In this document: piece after piece, positions 1 to 11,907 of the stretch | Layout of the letters: the number at the start of each line of letters is the position of its first letter | Numbering within the stretch: the stretch's first letter is position 1 | Source: Closterium sp. Naga37s-1 | Taxonomy: Eukaryota; Streptophyta; Zygnematophyceae; Desmidiales; Closteriaceae | Reading direction: 5' to 3' | Assembly: GCA_947471745.1 (NCBI GenBank) | Contig: CANJKZ010000461.1 | Location: 997,001-1,061,000 of the forward strand | DNA: 64,000 nucleotides | The notes under the pieces: generated by a model | What the model was told of the DNA's origin: nothing | Seen by the model: only the letters and a program-made list of their open reading frames with translations | The model's database searches: none | Made by a program: the position numbers and the translations under genes

Positions 1-3000
1 CCTCCTAGCATCTCGGCGAACCGGTACTTCGCTCTCTCGCCATATACTGGCGAAATGGATCGCGTGGTTACGCCGAAAATCGCCAACATCGCGCGACAGA
101 GCCGCGAGAACATTAACACCTGGTACCTGGACAGTTGCTGCGGACAGCACATAGTGGGATCGCCAACGTTCATTAGCAACTCCAAACGCATGCGTCGTCC
201 CTGCGAGATCACAGTAGCAAACAACGGCACACTCAAGGCATACGACATCGGGGAGATCTTCCTTGAAGCTGATGACACACGATTCACGATTCACATTGGC
301 GACGTACTCGTCGCTCCAGATCTGCGGTACAACCTGCTTTCCTCGGCACAGCTCATGCGGTGCGGAGTCGACATTCGAAGCAACCGTAAAGACAAGACCT
401 TCGAACTCTTCTACGGCAACACTTACATCGGCAAAGCCGTTGATGATGACGGGGTCTTCGTACTGCAGTTCTCAGCTCAGGGTACCACCGGAGATTCTCA
501 CCGCACCTTGCTACTGAAGACGACTCCTTCAGAGACACCAACTTGGTCGCATCCCACGGAAATGGATCTCGAGCGTCCCGCCTCGGACGGCCTTCTACGG
601 CTGCGCACCGTTCCGACTGCCTCAACCTCCAACCCAGCAGAGACTGGACCTGCATCAATGGAAGAGAACAGCGGCACGTCAGCTCCTGCGGAACCAGTCA
701 CTGAAGAAAGCGAAAAGACTGGAACTCGTTCAGGCAGTCCCGGCCCTGCACTTGGCCCCTTGGGAGATGTCCTGACGCCAGAAGAAGCAGCGGCAGAAGG
801 ACGGGACACTATCTCGGCATCCGAGGACGCCGCCACTGCTCCAACAGACGCTGGCGCTGCCACCAGAGGCGACTGGGGAACTGGAGGCTGGGGAACCGGA
901 GGAACCGGAGGCGGCTGGGGAACTTCGACAAGCGAAGGAGGATGGGGGCAAGCTGCCCCTGCCTATCCCGAAGCTCCAGGACTTCCCGCAGCGAAAACCG
1001 CAGCGATCGACCCTTATTGTGCAACACGCGGCACCAGCTGGGGCGGACCTCCTCTTCCGGACCAGTACGCTCCTGACACACCAGAACCAATGCAAGAGGA
1101 GTCAGAGGAAGAAGAAACCTACGAAATTTTCGGAGAAGCAGCAGAACTGCCAATACCTACCGAGGAGCCGGAGCCGCCAGAACAAGGACCACAAGAAATT
1201 GAGGTCATCGGGGCCGAGTACAATTATTTTCGAATTCCCATGAAGGGACTCCCCGTCCGCGACTGGCCCAACCAGTGCCTGCTTGTAACCGGAGATCAAG
1301 TCGACGCCGGCGACACCGACGACATCATCGGGATTCCACACGCGCTTCTGGAACGGAAGTCAATCCACGCGTTCGCCGCCGACGCCGACGACGCCGACGA
1401 CGCCGCCGATGCAGGACCTGAAGGGGAGGCAAACGACGAAGCAGCAAGAAACAAGTATTATCAGAAAACGGTCGGCTACTGCGCGGAACCAGAAATCTGG
1501 CATCAACGGCTCGGGCACCCTTCTCACGCAACACTCAAAAACTCCCTGCGGGCTGGCGTCCTCGACGACGGAGCACTACTCCTTCCCCGCGGAGGCTCCC
1601 TCACCATAGACTCCGAAGACCCGCCATGCACAGTGTGTCCTGCTGCGTCACTCACCCACAAGCCCTTCCCCGACCTGCCGCCCGGTTACGAACGCTACAA
1701 ACCACTTGACAAAGTTTACAGCGACTTCATGTGCTTGACGAAGGACGGACTCGACGGCGAATCATACACACTTACCTTCATCGACGCAAGCACTCGCTAC
1801 GTCTGGGCTATTAATACTGACTGCAGGCCACTCGCCTTCGAGTGCTTCATCGCGTGGATGAAGCGGGCTGAACGACAATCGGGCCTTAAGCTGAAGAGCT
1901 GGCAGACGGACAGAGCCCTGGAGTTCTTCTCAGACGAATTCAAGGAGCTCTTCAGGCAGAAGGGAATTGAACACCTGGTGTCCCTGCCCTACGCTCACGA
2001 GCAACAAGGAGTAGCAGAACGGACAAACAGGAGCCTCGCCACCAGGATGAGGGCCCTGATGAAGCAGTCGGCCATCCCAACTCGTTACTGGCCGTTCGCC
2101 ATGAACCATGCAGTCCGGCTGCACAACTTGATGTCATCCCGAAGCCTCGAGAACAACAACTCCCCCTACAGGGCGTGGACGGGCAGAAAAGCAGACACGC
2201 ACCTGCTTCGGGTGTTCGGCTGCATGGTACAGTACAGGCCTCACACAGCAAGAACCGGAAAGTTTGCTGACCGGGCTCGCTGGGGCATCCACCTCGGGAT
2301 CGAAAAGGAATACAAGGCGTGGATCGTGCTGGACTACGCGACACACGAAGTGACGAAATCACGTGACTTTATCTTCTACGAGAAGCTGACTCTGCCACTG
2401 TTCAACGAACACCGCGAAGCTGACAGGGCACCGGAAAGGGTTTTTGAGGGACACCGCAGCTTCGCAACTCCACACGATGAAGCTGACCTGGCGGAAGATG
2501 TGGATGCAGCAAATGTTACCCGATTTGACAGCGCACCCAACATCCCCCTTACAAGCCCGTTCCAGACTCCAACCTTCATCCCTCTACACCAACCTGATCC
2601 CGATGATACAACTCGCGAAGCCCATAACTTCAACAGCAACGCCCGCCAGTCACCAGATGCCGCATTACCACCACCAAACACCTCGCAAGACTCCATCCGC
2701 CCTGGCAACGAAAGTGACGACGACGTGGTCGAAGTAACCAGCTTCCACGACTACGATCGCCTGCACTACGAAAAGACCAACGAAACTGGTCTACGGATCC
2801 TTGGGCTCGCCGTCGCTGTTCGCCACACCTCCCCCAAGGAACCCACCACCGTTCGCCAAGCTCTCTCCGGCCCCGACAGTGAGAAGTGGAAGGCAGCCAT
2901 GGCCAAGGAGATCGCATCGCTCAAGAACCGTGGCACCTGGAAGCTCGTTCCCCTGACATCTGCGAAGGGGAGGAAAATTCTCAGCGGAAAATGGGTGTTC

Positions 3001-4422
3001 CGCATCAAGACACTGGCGGACGGCTCCATCGACAAATACAAAGCACGATGGGTGGTGCGCGGCTTCGAACAGACACACCTGGTGGACTTCGACCTCATCT
3101 ACGCACCAGTCGGACGGCACACCTCAGTGCGGATCCTCATCTGCATTGCAGCCGTCAAACAGCGCCCACTCCGTCAATTCGACGTCGGCAGTGCATTCTT
3201 GTACGCTCCGGTCGACGCAATAATCTTCGTCGAGCAGCCGCACGCCTTCGAAGAGAACGACGGCGCCGTCTGCCTGCTCCAGAAATCCCTCTACGGGATT
3301 AAGCAAGCACCTCGCCTGTGGCAACAGTACCTGCACACCGTGCTCACGAAGCTCGGCTTCCAACAGCTACCACACGACCTCAGCATGTACAGGAAGGAGT
3401 CACGCGGCAAATTTATCCTCCTCGTTGCCTACGTCGACGACCTCCTCTACATCGGCGACGACACGGAGCTGCTGGACCAGTTCGAAGCGGATATCAAGGA
3501 GCAGCTGGAGGTCACTGTCAACCACGACGTCACTCAATTCCTGGGTCTCAACATCACCCAGTCTGCTTCCTCCATTCACCTCTCCGCCGCCAAATATGCC
3601 GAAACACTCGCGAAGAAATTCGGCATCGCACCTATTAACCTCTCCACCCCCTTTCGCACTCCTCCTCCTAACCACGAACCAGACACCACGCCTCTCTCTC
3701 TCTCGAGGATCATCGGCTCTATCAGCAGCAGCTCGGGTGCCTCCTGTTCGCCGCCGTCACGTGCCGGCCCGATCTCTCCTACGTCGCAAGCCAGCTCGCT
3801 CAGTACATGAAGCGACCTGAAGGGGAGAATCTACAGGATCTACGCCGCGCACTTCAATACTTCATCTCTACTCCCGACGTCGGCCTCACCTACGAAGCTA
3901 ACTTAACGGCCACCCTGCAGCTGCACGGCTACGTAGACGCTGACCATTCGGGAGATGTTGACAACAGACGCTCCCGCACAGGATTCATTTTTCAACTTCA
4001 ACCTGCTGGACTCATCTCATGGAATTCTCAGAAGCAGGAACTCATCGCCCTTTCGTCAGCCAAAGCAGAGTTCATCGCCGCCAGCGCAGCTGTTCGCGAA
4101 GGATTGTACCTGATGGAGCTTCTACAGGAAGCGAAAGTAACGATGAACGGGCACTTCACGTTACTCTGCGACAACCAGAGCGCGATCAAGATCGCAAACA
4201 AGCCCGGCTTCGTGAACCGCACGAAACACATCGCCCTTCGCTACTTCTTCGTCAAGGACGAAATCGACAAGGGCAAGGTCAAGCTCACGTACTGCCCGAC
4301 TGGTGACATGGCAGCCGACTTCCTGACAAAGAAACTGCCACGTCAACAGTTCCAGCACTGCGCCATCCATTGCGGGATCACCAAGAAATCCAACGTGGCT
4401 CACCTTCAGGAATGAAGGGGAG
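1..4422 (+). mobile_element. Ty1/copia element A, internal region (5' end off window)
   Basis: The visible part runs protease, integrase, reverse transcriptase, RNase H, the copia order. The protease motif WYLDSCCGQH lies near 121-150. A low-complexity Pro/Glu and Gly-Trp-rich insert covers roughly 600-1450. The pre-integrase motif IWHQRLGHPS is near 1495, and the integrase core (QTDRALEF, GVAERTNR) spans about 1690-2160. RT starts near 2930 (GKWVFRIKT, KARWVVRGF) with the YVDDL box near 3430. RNase H is about 3910-4370 (YVDADHSGD, CDNQSAIKIANK, MAADFLTKK). A purine tract AAGGGGAG at 4415-4422 directly precedes the LTR. Gag and the 5' LTR would lie upstream of the window. It is a fossil with about one or two breaks in the visible part. 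Element B (42.7-48.2 kb) is the same family. Confidence 0.93.
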
Positions 4423-4877
4423 TGTTGGAATAACCGAAAGGTTATTACAAGCATTCCCGAAGGCTCTCCACTGTCGCGTCTCCTCATAGCGAAGAAGATG
4501 CTTGTACCAGTACCGCATGAGCTCATATAGAGCACGCGGAAGATCGAGGTCACCCGAAGGTCAACAGTCGAAGACAGTCAACGGTCGTGACCCTTGACTG
4601 CCCAGTAACCGCACAAGGCAGTTGCGAAATGCAACATGGTAACTGTCTAGAATGGCAATAGTCGTGGGTTACTGTAGCAATGCAATTCGGTTAATAAGGA
4701 AATGTACCCCTCAGAGTACATGGCTAGCTAGGCTTGCTATTTATACTCTTGTACTTCTATCTTATAATCATCTTGTTCTCTTTCAATTTATTAACAAGGT
4801 CATTACAAGGACTTCACAGTTCTCTTCCTTACACTTGGCAACTTTATCCTATCCACTACGATCCTTCAGTTATAACA
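4423..4877 (+). repeat. 3' LTR of copia A
   Basis: The LTR starts TGTTGGAAT immediately after the polypurine tract and ends ATAACA, 455 bp. Its 3' two thirds match the LTR remnants at 48216-48497 and 55939-56220, which fixes the end. The 5' partner is outside the window, so no LTR-LTR age can be read. Confidence 0.85.
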
Positions 4878-5093
4878 TCAGGCGCTCCTGCGTGAGTGTC
4901 GTGACGTCGACGTGCTCGGCCATTTCGAAGGGCGGCGGCTCGGCTTAGCTCTGGGCGCAGTCGTGGCTGCAAGCGAGGACAGCGGCTCCTAGGTACTAAG
5001 GGGCGTGAGTCCCTTCAAGTGCAAAAATCAAAAGTTGATTTCTCTGGGTGCGGAGATGCGCGGTCCGAAAAGAAAGTGGCTCTGAATACCAAG
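4878..5093 (-). other. leader and primer-binding site of LTR element O
   Basis: Read on the minus strand, 5091-5078 gives TGGTATTCAGAGCC, a near match to the initiator tRNA-Met primer site used by plant copia and many gypsy elements. It is followed by about 200 bp of non-coding leader that stops where copia A ends. No coding part of this element remains. A 2-bp spacer (CT) separates the LTR end from the primer site, the same arrangement as in element N at 61.96 kb. Confidence 0.6.
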
Positions 5094-5400
5094 TGTTACG
5101 GGTGCAATGGAACGACATAGCGATGATTGCACTAGGTGTCAAACGAATACAAGTATGAGCGAAGGCAATGAGCGAATACTTATGTGCGAACATGCAAACG
5201 GTTACGCGGTGCGTGGGAGCTAGCTATTGCTAGGCTGGCATTGAGGTTCGGGTTAGCCCCGAAGCGTAGGCCGACACGGTCAGGCCAGCGGTGCATGGTA
5301 TGGTAAAACAGTGCGCGCGAAGTTGGCGAAGCCCCGTTTAGCAGTAACGGGCAAACACCGGCTGCTGCTGTACGCGACGTTGAGGAATGCCGAAAAAATA
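5094..5400 (-). repeat. LTR of orphan element O (right end unresolved)
   Basis: On the minus strand this LTR ends GTAACA just before the primer-binding site, so its + strand left edge, TGTTAC, is at 5094. I could not find a convincing right edge, so the end given is a minimum guess. No ORF of note lies in it. Confidence 0.4.
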
Positions 5401-5404
5401 CTTA

Positions 5405-5458
5405 CAATATACATATATGCATATATATACACATATACATATATATGTATATATACAT
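5405..5458. repeat. TA/CA microsatellite
   Basis: An alternating purine-pyrimidine tract of TA and CA steps with internal TATATATGTATATATA palindromes. It is likely polymorphic in length and contains no gene. Confidence 0.85.
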
Positions 5459-6039
5459 CACACTTCAGGCTGGTGAGGAGCGGTTCAAAGCGTTGTAGAG
5501 CGCACAACATCGTACTCATACGCGTCCAATGAACTACAAGCACTAGACTCGCCTCCAACACGATTATTCCTTCTCGCACAGCGAGGTCGAAAGCCATCTC
5601 TTACGCTATCTCGCGCCGTCCTTCACGCGTCGATTTAATTATCGCTTGTAATAATTCGGCAGGAACTCGTCTCGCGTTTCCATTTCCAGAAGCCCGCGAA
5701 ATTATTGAGTCGTCTGAGGAGCACTGTGCGCCGTGAGCTGTACTCGCGCGATATACGCCGCCTCGGGTCGCCTTTTCTCTAACGAGACATCTCGCGTTAG
5801 AGAAGTATAAAATGGAGCCGCATCAGCCATTCTCAAATCACCTCTCATCACCAGTCGATTTTTTTTGGCGTCACAAAGCAGAATCGCGCGCGAGCGATAT
5901 TCTGCCAGCACTCAGAGGAAAACACACGTCATGCCAGCACATCCTGACTGGACGCGCAGCCAGTCAGGTCTTCGAGAGTCAAACTAAGCGAAAATGAGAT
6001 TGTACTCGCTTCAAAATTGAGACTCGCTACCGTTTTGAA
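5459..6039 (+). promoter_or_regulatory. possible promoter: hairpin then TATA box
   Basis: About 580 bp without a supportable gene. At 5778-5806 an inverted repeat (CTCTAACG ... CGTTAGAG) lies just upstream of TATAAAATG near 5807-5815. This layout fits the U3/R boundary of a + strand LTR or a host core promoter. No gene could be assigned downstream: the only ORF there is about 60 codons and recognises nothing. Confidence 0.3.
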
Positions 6040-6260
6040 CAGAAATCTTATTTTAAAATTGTGCATGCGCTTATAATAAGTAACGTTTTCACAGGGGGTA
6101 CGCTTATAATTGAGGATCGGCCATAAGCGCATTGCTCCAGATAGAAGCGCATGCGCTTATAATAGGCCTGCGCTTCTATCCGGGGTGATACGGTAGTAGG
6201 TTGGTGATACGTGGCTGCCTCAACGGCACATACATCAAAATAAGCTGGGAACATACATTC
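6040..6260. repeat. inverted and iterated GCGCTTATAAT repeats, possible DNA-transposon end
   Basis: The core GCGCTTATAAT or its near form CGCTTATAAT recurs near 6067, 6100 and 6152. A 15-bp arm (14 matches) around 6137-6151 pairs with 6169-6183 across a short spacer. Iterated subterminal motifs with a short inverted repeat are typical of non-autonomous DNA transposons. No transposase and no target duplication was found, so the class is only an inference. Confidence 0.35.
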
Positions 6261-6475
6261 CTAGCAGTTCCGTCTCTTCAGGGTAGTGGGAAGTGGGAAG
6301 TGGGAGAGAAATTTAGGGTATAGTTGGTCTTCTCCATGCCACAGAGTAGCGCAACAGATCGAACGACCTCACTTTGTGCTTTCCATACAGCTTGCCACCA
6401 AGTGAGGGGGCAAGAGGAGGCAAGGAACAGAGTTCAGGATTTGAGGCTTCAGACTTAGCGTTCAGGGTTCCGAAG
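6261..6475. other. non-coding spacer
   Basis: Purine-rich DNA with short GGGAAGT repeats near 6290. I see no gene. It may include unrecognised 3' sequence of the neighbouring gypsy fossil, whose 3' side faces this way. Confidence 0.4.
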
Positions 6476-8385
6476 TCAGAGGTGAGGGTTTGGGATTAAG
6501 TATGGTCGGTCAACGGGGCAGTCAACTGCGCCATGTCGGGGACGAACCGTCGCACGTAGTTGACGAACCCCAGAAAACCCTGCAACTCGGTCAAGTTGGT
6601 TTGTGCGTGCCATGCTTGAATCGTCACGATCTTCTTTAGGTCTATTTCCACTCCGTTGGCTGAAATAATGTGCCCTAAAAACTCCACTCTGTCCTGTAAA
6701 AACTAACATTTCGATGCTTTGGTCAATAGGCGGTTCTCACTCATTACTTCAAAAACTGCTTCGATGTCCTGTAGGTGCTGTGCTCTGTCTGGTCTGTAGA
6801 TCAGTATATCGTCTAAGTAGACGATTACGCACTTATCTAAAAGCGGGCGGAAGGCTTCGTTCATGGTCATTTGGAAGGTCGCATGGGCGTTGGTCAGTCA
6901 GAAGGGCATTACAGTGTACTCAAACGATCCGTAGCGGGTTCGGAAGGCGGTTTTCGGGCAGTGGGGCGGATTGACTCGGATCTGGTGGTAACCTCCCGAA
7001 GGTCAATTTCGAGAAGACTCGGGCTGTGCGAAGTTGGTCGATCAGTACGTCGGCACGCGGGATGGGGTAGCGGGAATGGATGGTAACTAGGTTCAGTGCG
7101 CGGTAATCTATGCACATGCGAAATCCCCCATCTTTTTTCGGTGTGAACAGTATTGGTGCTGCGAAAGGCGACGAACCCGGGCGAATGAACATTTTTCTCA
7201 AGCAGGTAATCCAGCTGCTTCCGCAGTTTGTCCCGTTCGGGTTGGGTCACTCGGAACTGTCGCTGTAGGCTGTGCCTCCGGTTCCAGTGTTATCCTGTGG
7301 TCGTGCGGTCGCTGAGGTGGCAGTCCCTCCGGTAGGTCATTCGGAAAGATCCCGTTGTACTGCTTCAGTAGTGCTGCCAAGTCATCCAATACGTCGGCAA
7401 TCAGTTTCTGTAAAGCGCTCGGTTTGTCTGCTGCCTCGGCTTCCTGGATGTCAACCGCATACACGTCAGCTCCTGCCGCTACGGCGAGTTTCATCGTGAT
7501 TGCGTTGACACGCACCGATGAAGACGCAGGCGAGCTCCAGCGAGGTAGGGCGATGTTGTTACCCGTCGTCCATTCGATTCGCGGATTGTGTCGTCGCAGC
7601 CAATCACGGCCGAGTAAAATGGTGGTCTCGTCGAGGGTCGTTGCGAGCATTTCTTGGGTAAATGTGAAGCTACCCCCGCATTGGATCCGAACTCGGTCCA
7701 CACGTTCCCGTATCGCCAGTGGCGTGCTGTCGACCAATCGTGCGTCAATCTCAGGTAAACACATGTCCAGTGGCAGTTTCAGTATCCGTGCTGTGGCGGT
7801 GTTGATCAGGCTGTGGCTGGCTCCACCGTCTACGAAGATCTTAACTAAGTCTGTCGGTATTTTCCCACTAAGCAGTATGGGGCTGTCTACCGTTGTACCC
7901 TCCTTATTCGACCGGGTGTGGTCAACTGCGTGAACCGGCACAATCACTCGGTGAAGGTCGGTTGGGTCGGGCGAGCGGCGTGACCTGTCAGTAGAGGGCC
8001 CGTCTGCTACTGACTCCCAGCGTTTCCCTGCTGCTTGGTCTGTTTCTGCTACTCCGCTTCCCCCTTTCCCTTAGCGTTTTCCGGGCACTCGCTCTTACGG
8101 TGCCCCTGCCTGTTGCACGCGAAGCAATGCCCTTTGAACGGTGCGGCAGTGGCATTCGCGGCGACAGCGCGTATCGTGGCATGCACGTTCGTCCCACGAG
8201 GCCGATGTCCCCAGCTACTGTTGTTGCCGTAGGACCCCGGTGTCGATCGGCGTAAGAAGTCGAGCTTCTCCGCCATAGCGAGAATCTCATTGAATTCGGT
8301 GACGTTGCTCAGCTGAATCTCTTGAGTGATTTTGTGCTTTAGGACGCCGATGTAGCGGTCAATACACTCTCCCTCATGCATGTAG
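6476..8385 (-). mobile_element. Ty3/gypsy fossil: gag end, protease, RT part
   Basis: On the minus strand the order is gag zinc knuckle (CFACNRQGHRKSECP, near 8130-8085), an aspartic protease (VDGGASHSLIN near 7830-7800 and LLGRDWL near 7600), then RT with [19 protein letters not shown] near 7150-7090 and VEFLGHIISANG near 6690-6650. FLGHIIS and the gap-free protease-RT order are diagnostic of Ty3/gypsy rather than copia. RNase H, integrase and both LTRs are not visible, so it is cut at both ends. There are several breaks and it looks old. It abuts a copia LTR on the right. Confidence 0.88.
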
Positions 8386-8696
8386 TGATAGAATCTGCAG
8401 GTAGGAATGATGGACTAGGTAGCATGCATGAGTACAAGTACCTAACCCTAAAGTGTTGTACCCCTTGTAGGCTAACTCACTATAGCCTAGAGAGAACACA
8501 AACATACAGTTTGACACACCCCCATATGCTAAGTGGGAGATAGCAAACACAACAGACGGTCACAAGACCAGTCAAGCAAGAGAACAAGCAAAGCAAAGCA
8601 AAGCTCAGGGTGGATCTCAAGGACACCACACAATCTGAGCACAAGCAAGCGACCACAAGGCCAGTTCACATGCAGAGTTATAATAGCAAGGCAGTA
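8386..8696 (-). mobile_element. 3' terminal scrap of short-LTR copia J
   Basis: The interval 8386-8516 is a 131-bp LTR in minus orientation (TGTCAAACTG ... CTATCA). The purine tract on its internal side matches the 3' end of element E (CATATGGGGGTG before the LTR). The following 180 bp match the post-coding tail of E and G2. Coding DNA is absent: only the 3' end survives, fused to element M. Confidence 0.7.
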
Positions 8697-9144
8697 GGCT
8701 TCATATGCTGTGTTGGTGGAGGCCCAACTGCTTGGGAGAGCAAGAAGCAGGTTGATTAGGCTTTGAGCTCGGTGGAGTCCGAGTACATGGCACTCTTCCG
8801 TGCCGTACGGGAGATTGTGTGGCAGCGGCGTTTGTTGGTTGAATTGGGGGAGGAGCAGCAAGGACCTACCCCACTGTACTGTGACAGCCAGGGTGCCATT
8901 GCTCTTGCTAAGAACCCTGTGTTGCATGGACTCACGAAGCACATGAGGGTGAAGTGGCATTGGACGAGGAGCATGGTAACCGCGGGTGAAGTTGAGTTGC
9001 GCTACGTGAAGACCACGGGGCAGCCGGCTGACATGATGACCAAGAGGCTGGTGGAGCAGCAGCATTGGAAGTGTTGCAAGCTGGCTGGGATGGCTCTGAA
9101 CTGAGAGAGCAACATATCCTAAGGCCAACAATCCGAGGGGGAGT
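8697..9144 (+). mobile_element. copia M, RNase H end
   Basis: A + strand RNase H piece resembling element D. The motifs are SSVESEYMALF near 8765, YCDSQGAIALAKNPV near 8878, and QPADMMTKRL near 9022. A purine tract GAGGGGGAG follows at 9134-9142. Everything upstream of RNase H is missing. It has about one break in this short piece. Confidence 0.85.
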
Positions 9145-9726
9145 TTGTTGGTGCAACCCTACGGTTTGCACTCGGCTTGTTGTCCGTGTGCGTGAATGTG
9201 TGTGTGTATGGAATGGTATGAGGGCATGGGATAATATATATTTCATGCTTATAATTGTGTGTGAATGTTGAGTCATGATGTCGAGTGTGTGTGTTGAGTC
9301 AATAGCGAGTTATCGCTAGACGCGTGTTACGCGGTCGTTTGTGTCTCACGCGCGGTTTCTATTTTGTCGTGCGCGGTTTCTATTTTGTCCTGTGTCGAAC
9401 GTTCGGCGTGTCGCAGGTGTGTGCAGCAGACCCATCAAGAACTCAAGGATGAGTTTGTGATGAAGAGCCCGAGCCTTGGTGTCAAGCCTCAAGTGATTTC
9501 GAAGCTCGCCAAAAAGGGTACACCTCAAGATATTGAAGATATTTACATTACTTTGTGTAGTGTAACATTTCACTTGGTGTAGGCCCTAGTGAAGGGTAGT
9601 TTCGAGACCCTTCGTGGTTGGGGACAGTGTGGCACTGTTCCACATCACTGTACCTTGGCTCTTGGGGTTTGTAGGAGCTGGGAGTCATTCCCAACTCGTA
9701 ACTCTTCCTATCTTGTGTTCTAAGAC
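9145..9726 (+). repeat. 3' LTR of copia M (right end approximate)
   Basis: The LTR begins TGTTGGTGCAAC after the purine tract, like D (TGTTGGGTGCAAA). It holds an AT-rich TATA-like patch near 9233 and a tandem pair GCGCGGTTTCTATTTTGTC near 9352 and 9373. I could not see a clear terminal CA, so the right edge is set by the start of the LINE piece. Confidence 0.5.
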
Positions 9727-11165
9727 TATAATGGCGGCCATAGTACCGTTCGTTCAAACCGACGCTGTGTCGTCAATTCTTTATCAAATCGTGCAATCTA
9801 AATTGATAATTGTAGAAGACGTGAAGACGCTCCAGATCCAATTTGAATCAAGTCATTTGCAGCTGTGAGCAGAACGCTATCAACGTTTGAAGCCGCTGTG
9901 CAGAAATCCGTCTGTGCTCTCTATCTTTCGTTTTAGGCACATTCAAGCCTATTGTGACTATAACAATATTATAGCTTGCTACATGTCCCAACTTCACTTT
10001 CACCTATGTTGTTTGGAAAGCTGTACTCAATTCCTAACTTACTTATCAGCCCGTGGATTCGCTCACCTTGATGCGCGATGGGCTCTGCCCTATATACCAT
10101 GATAACAAATCTCAGAATACTATGCATAAACATGAGTGGATCATCTGCCCCTTTAAAAATGAACGCTCTAAAAGGCTGGCTCATTGACATCGTTGTACTA
10201 GTTAATAACCGCCTCACCAACAATGTTAAAAGGCTGGACCTTCGCTTTCGCCCTCACGCCTCTACTAACACTATGGCCCGCCAGGGTAACACCCGCTCAT
10301 CTGGCTCACGTCCCTCTCCCGGAGACATCTATGTCCTCGTCTTTAACAAATCCTTCTCTCTTACCCCTCATATACCATTAACTAACGGACGTCTTCTCCC
10401 TATTGACGTCAAATTCCACCAAGAGCAAATAAGGCTCATAGCTCTATACGCCCCGCCTCATGCCACTGACAGGCGCCCTTGGTGGCGCTCCTGACTTGCC
10501 CCGATGTTGGACTCTCCACCAGCTGCGTCTGCAACCTTACTTGTTGGGGGCTTCAACTCTCTAATCCACCCTTCTGATCGCAACCGCCCCCCGCACGGTA
10601 AGGAACGGAATGAAGCCTCCACCATCGAGGCATTGCTGTCCGAACACTCGTTTGTTGATATCTTCCGGGCACTCCACCCCAACGCCACCTTTTGTTTTCT
10701 TACTTTGGCCGTCCTCGCGCCACCCCCCGACATGTGGTCCCCCCATCCGTATTACCCCGACCCACTATACCATCTTCTGTGGGCCTTCCGCCTGCGGTCC
10801 CTGCACCCGCAGTACCCCGACCCGCTATACCCCAATCGTCGGGCCCTCCGCCTGCAGCACCACCACCAGCCTCCCGATTGGACTAAATGTACATCTCCAC
10901 CTCCTTCCAGAACCGACTCGTAGCTTCCCCCTACCTCCTCACCCCAGTCATCATATCTGATCACTCCTACGCTCCATTATGCTCCCTAGCATTCGAGCTA
11001 TCGTCCAAAGCCCCCCGCCCATAGAGGCTTAGCCTGTCCCTCCTCTCCCGTCCATACATAGCTGAAGTTTTGGATGACCCCATCCCTGACTTTCCCCCCT
11101 CTCCAGCTTACTATCGATCTTGGGCGAGCTGGCTTGTAGCATAGGATAAGTCCAGACAACATGTT
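9727..11165 (+). mobile_element. LINE (non-LTR retrotransposon) endonuclease fossil
   Basis: The piece reads as the apurinic-endonuclease-like domain of a LINE ORF2. Near 10100 is LRILCINMSG, the usual N-V-R-G start of the domain. Near 10400-10480 is GRLLPIDV then LIALYAPPHATDRRPWW. Near 10535-10590 is LLVGGFNSLIHPSDRN, the G-D-F-N box with the catalytic Asp position lost. Near 10945-10965 is the terminal I-S-D-H box. The QE motif expected after the first strand is absent (VLVNNRL). The frame changes more than once, with a stop at 10492 and others near 10870 and 11020. An upstream ORF of 45 codons (9731-9868) may be ORF1/linker debris. No RT domain or poly-A is present, so it is truncated and dead. 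Confidence 0.75.
10738..10865 (+). repeat. two-unit ~60-bp repeat inside the LINE endonuclease
   Basis: A Pro/Cys-rich DNA unit of about 60 bp, beginning at TACCCCGACCC, occurs twice. It separates the FCFLT strand of the endonuclease from the downstream SRLD motif. Normal LINE endonucleases have only a short loop here, so this is a local expansion. Confidence 0.6.
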
Positions 11166-11204
11166 ATGGCGGCGAATAGAAGGCAGCCGAATTGCTGTTG
11201 GTAC

Positions 11205-11907
11205 AGGCGATGATCGGTTGCAGGAGATCCGGCTGCGCCGTCCTCTTGGCTTCACTGGCACTTTCCCGCCTAAGACCTAGTGGAGCCTGAGATGACCATT
11301 CTACGGTCTCCGCCAGGCACCCCGTGAGTGGCACGACACTCTTCACTCTACACTTGCTGACCTTGGTTTCAGACCTTCTACCGCCGACCCGTCGATGTTC
11401 ATTCGTTATGGGTCTACACCTTTCTTCATCCTCGTCTACGTTGACGACTTGGTCGTCGCTACAGCAGACAGGCTTGCTCTGGCTTTCGTGATGCCCGGAC
11501 CGCTGAAAAGACACACGTGCACTAACCTTGGTGAACTGCGCTGCTACCTTGGCGGCAGAGGCAGAACCGCTCGCACCATCACACTCACTCAATCACACAT
11601 GGTGCTGCAAGTTCTTCAGCGGTTTGGGTTTCAGTTCTCCACCACACAACCCACTCCTCTTGCCGTTGACCATGGACTCACTGTTCTTGTTCCTGACATG
11701 ACCTTTGAGTCCAGTGGTCCCTACATAGAGCTTGCGGGCTGCCTCATGTACATGATGACCTCTAATTGTCCAGACCTTGCTTTTCCTCTCAACATCCTGG
11801 CTCGCTATGTTGCAACTAGGAGACACCGTCCTGTTCACTAGGCGGCAGCTGTGAGGGTAGCAAAGTACCTGGCGACTACTTCAGGCATGGGGCTTGTGCT
11901 TGGGTCC
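11205..11907 (+). mobile_element. copia G1 fragment: RT and start of RNase H
   Basis: The piece starts at the RT strand matching IWLRRPPGFTGSF of the E family (near 11225) and carries the YVDDL box near 11440. Further matches are TCTNLGELRCYLGG near 11518 and CLMYMMTSNCPDLAFPLNILARYVA near 11740-11815. It ends at SGMGLVLG near 11900, where minisatellite DNA takes over. Both ends are cut. It has about three breaks and is more diverged than G2. Confidence 0.85.
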
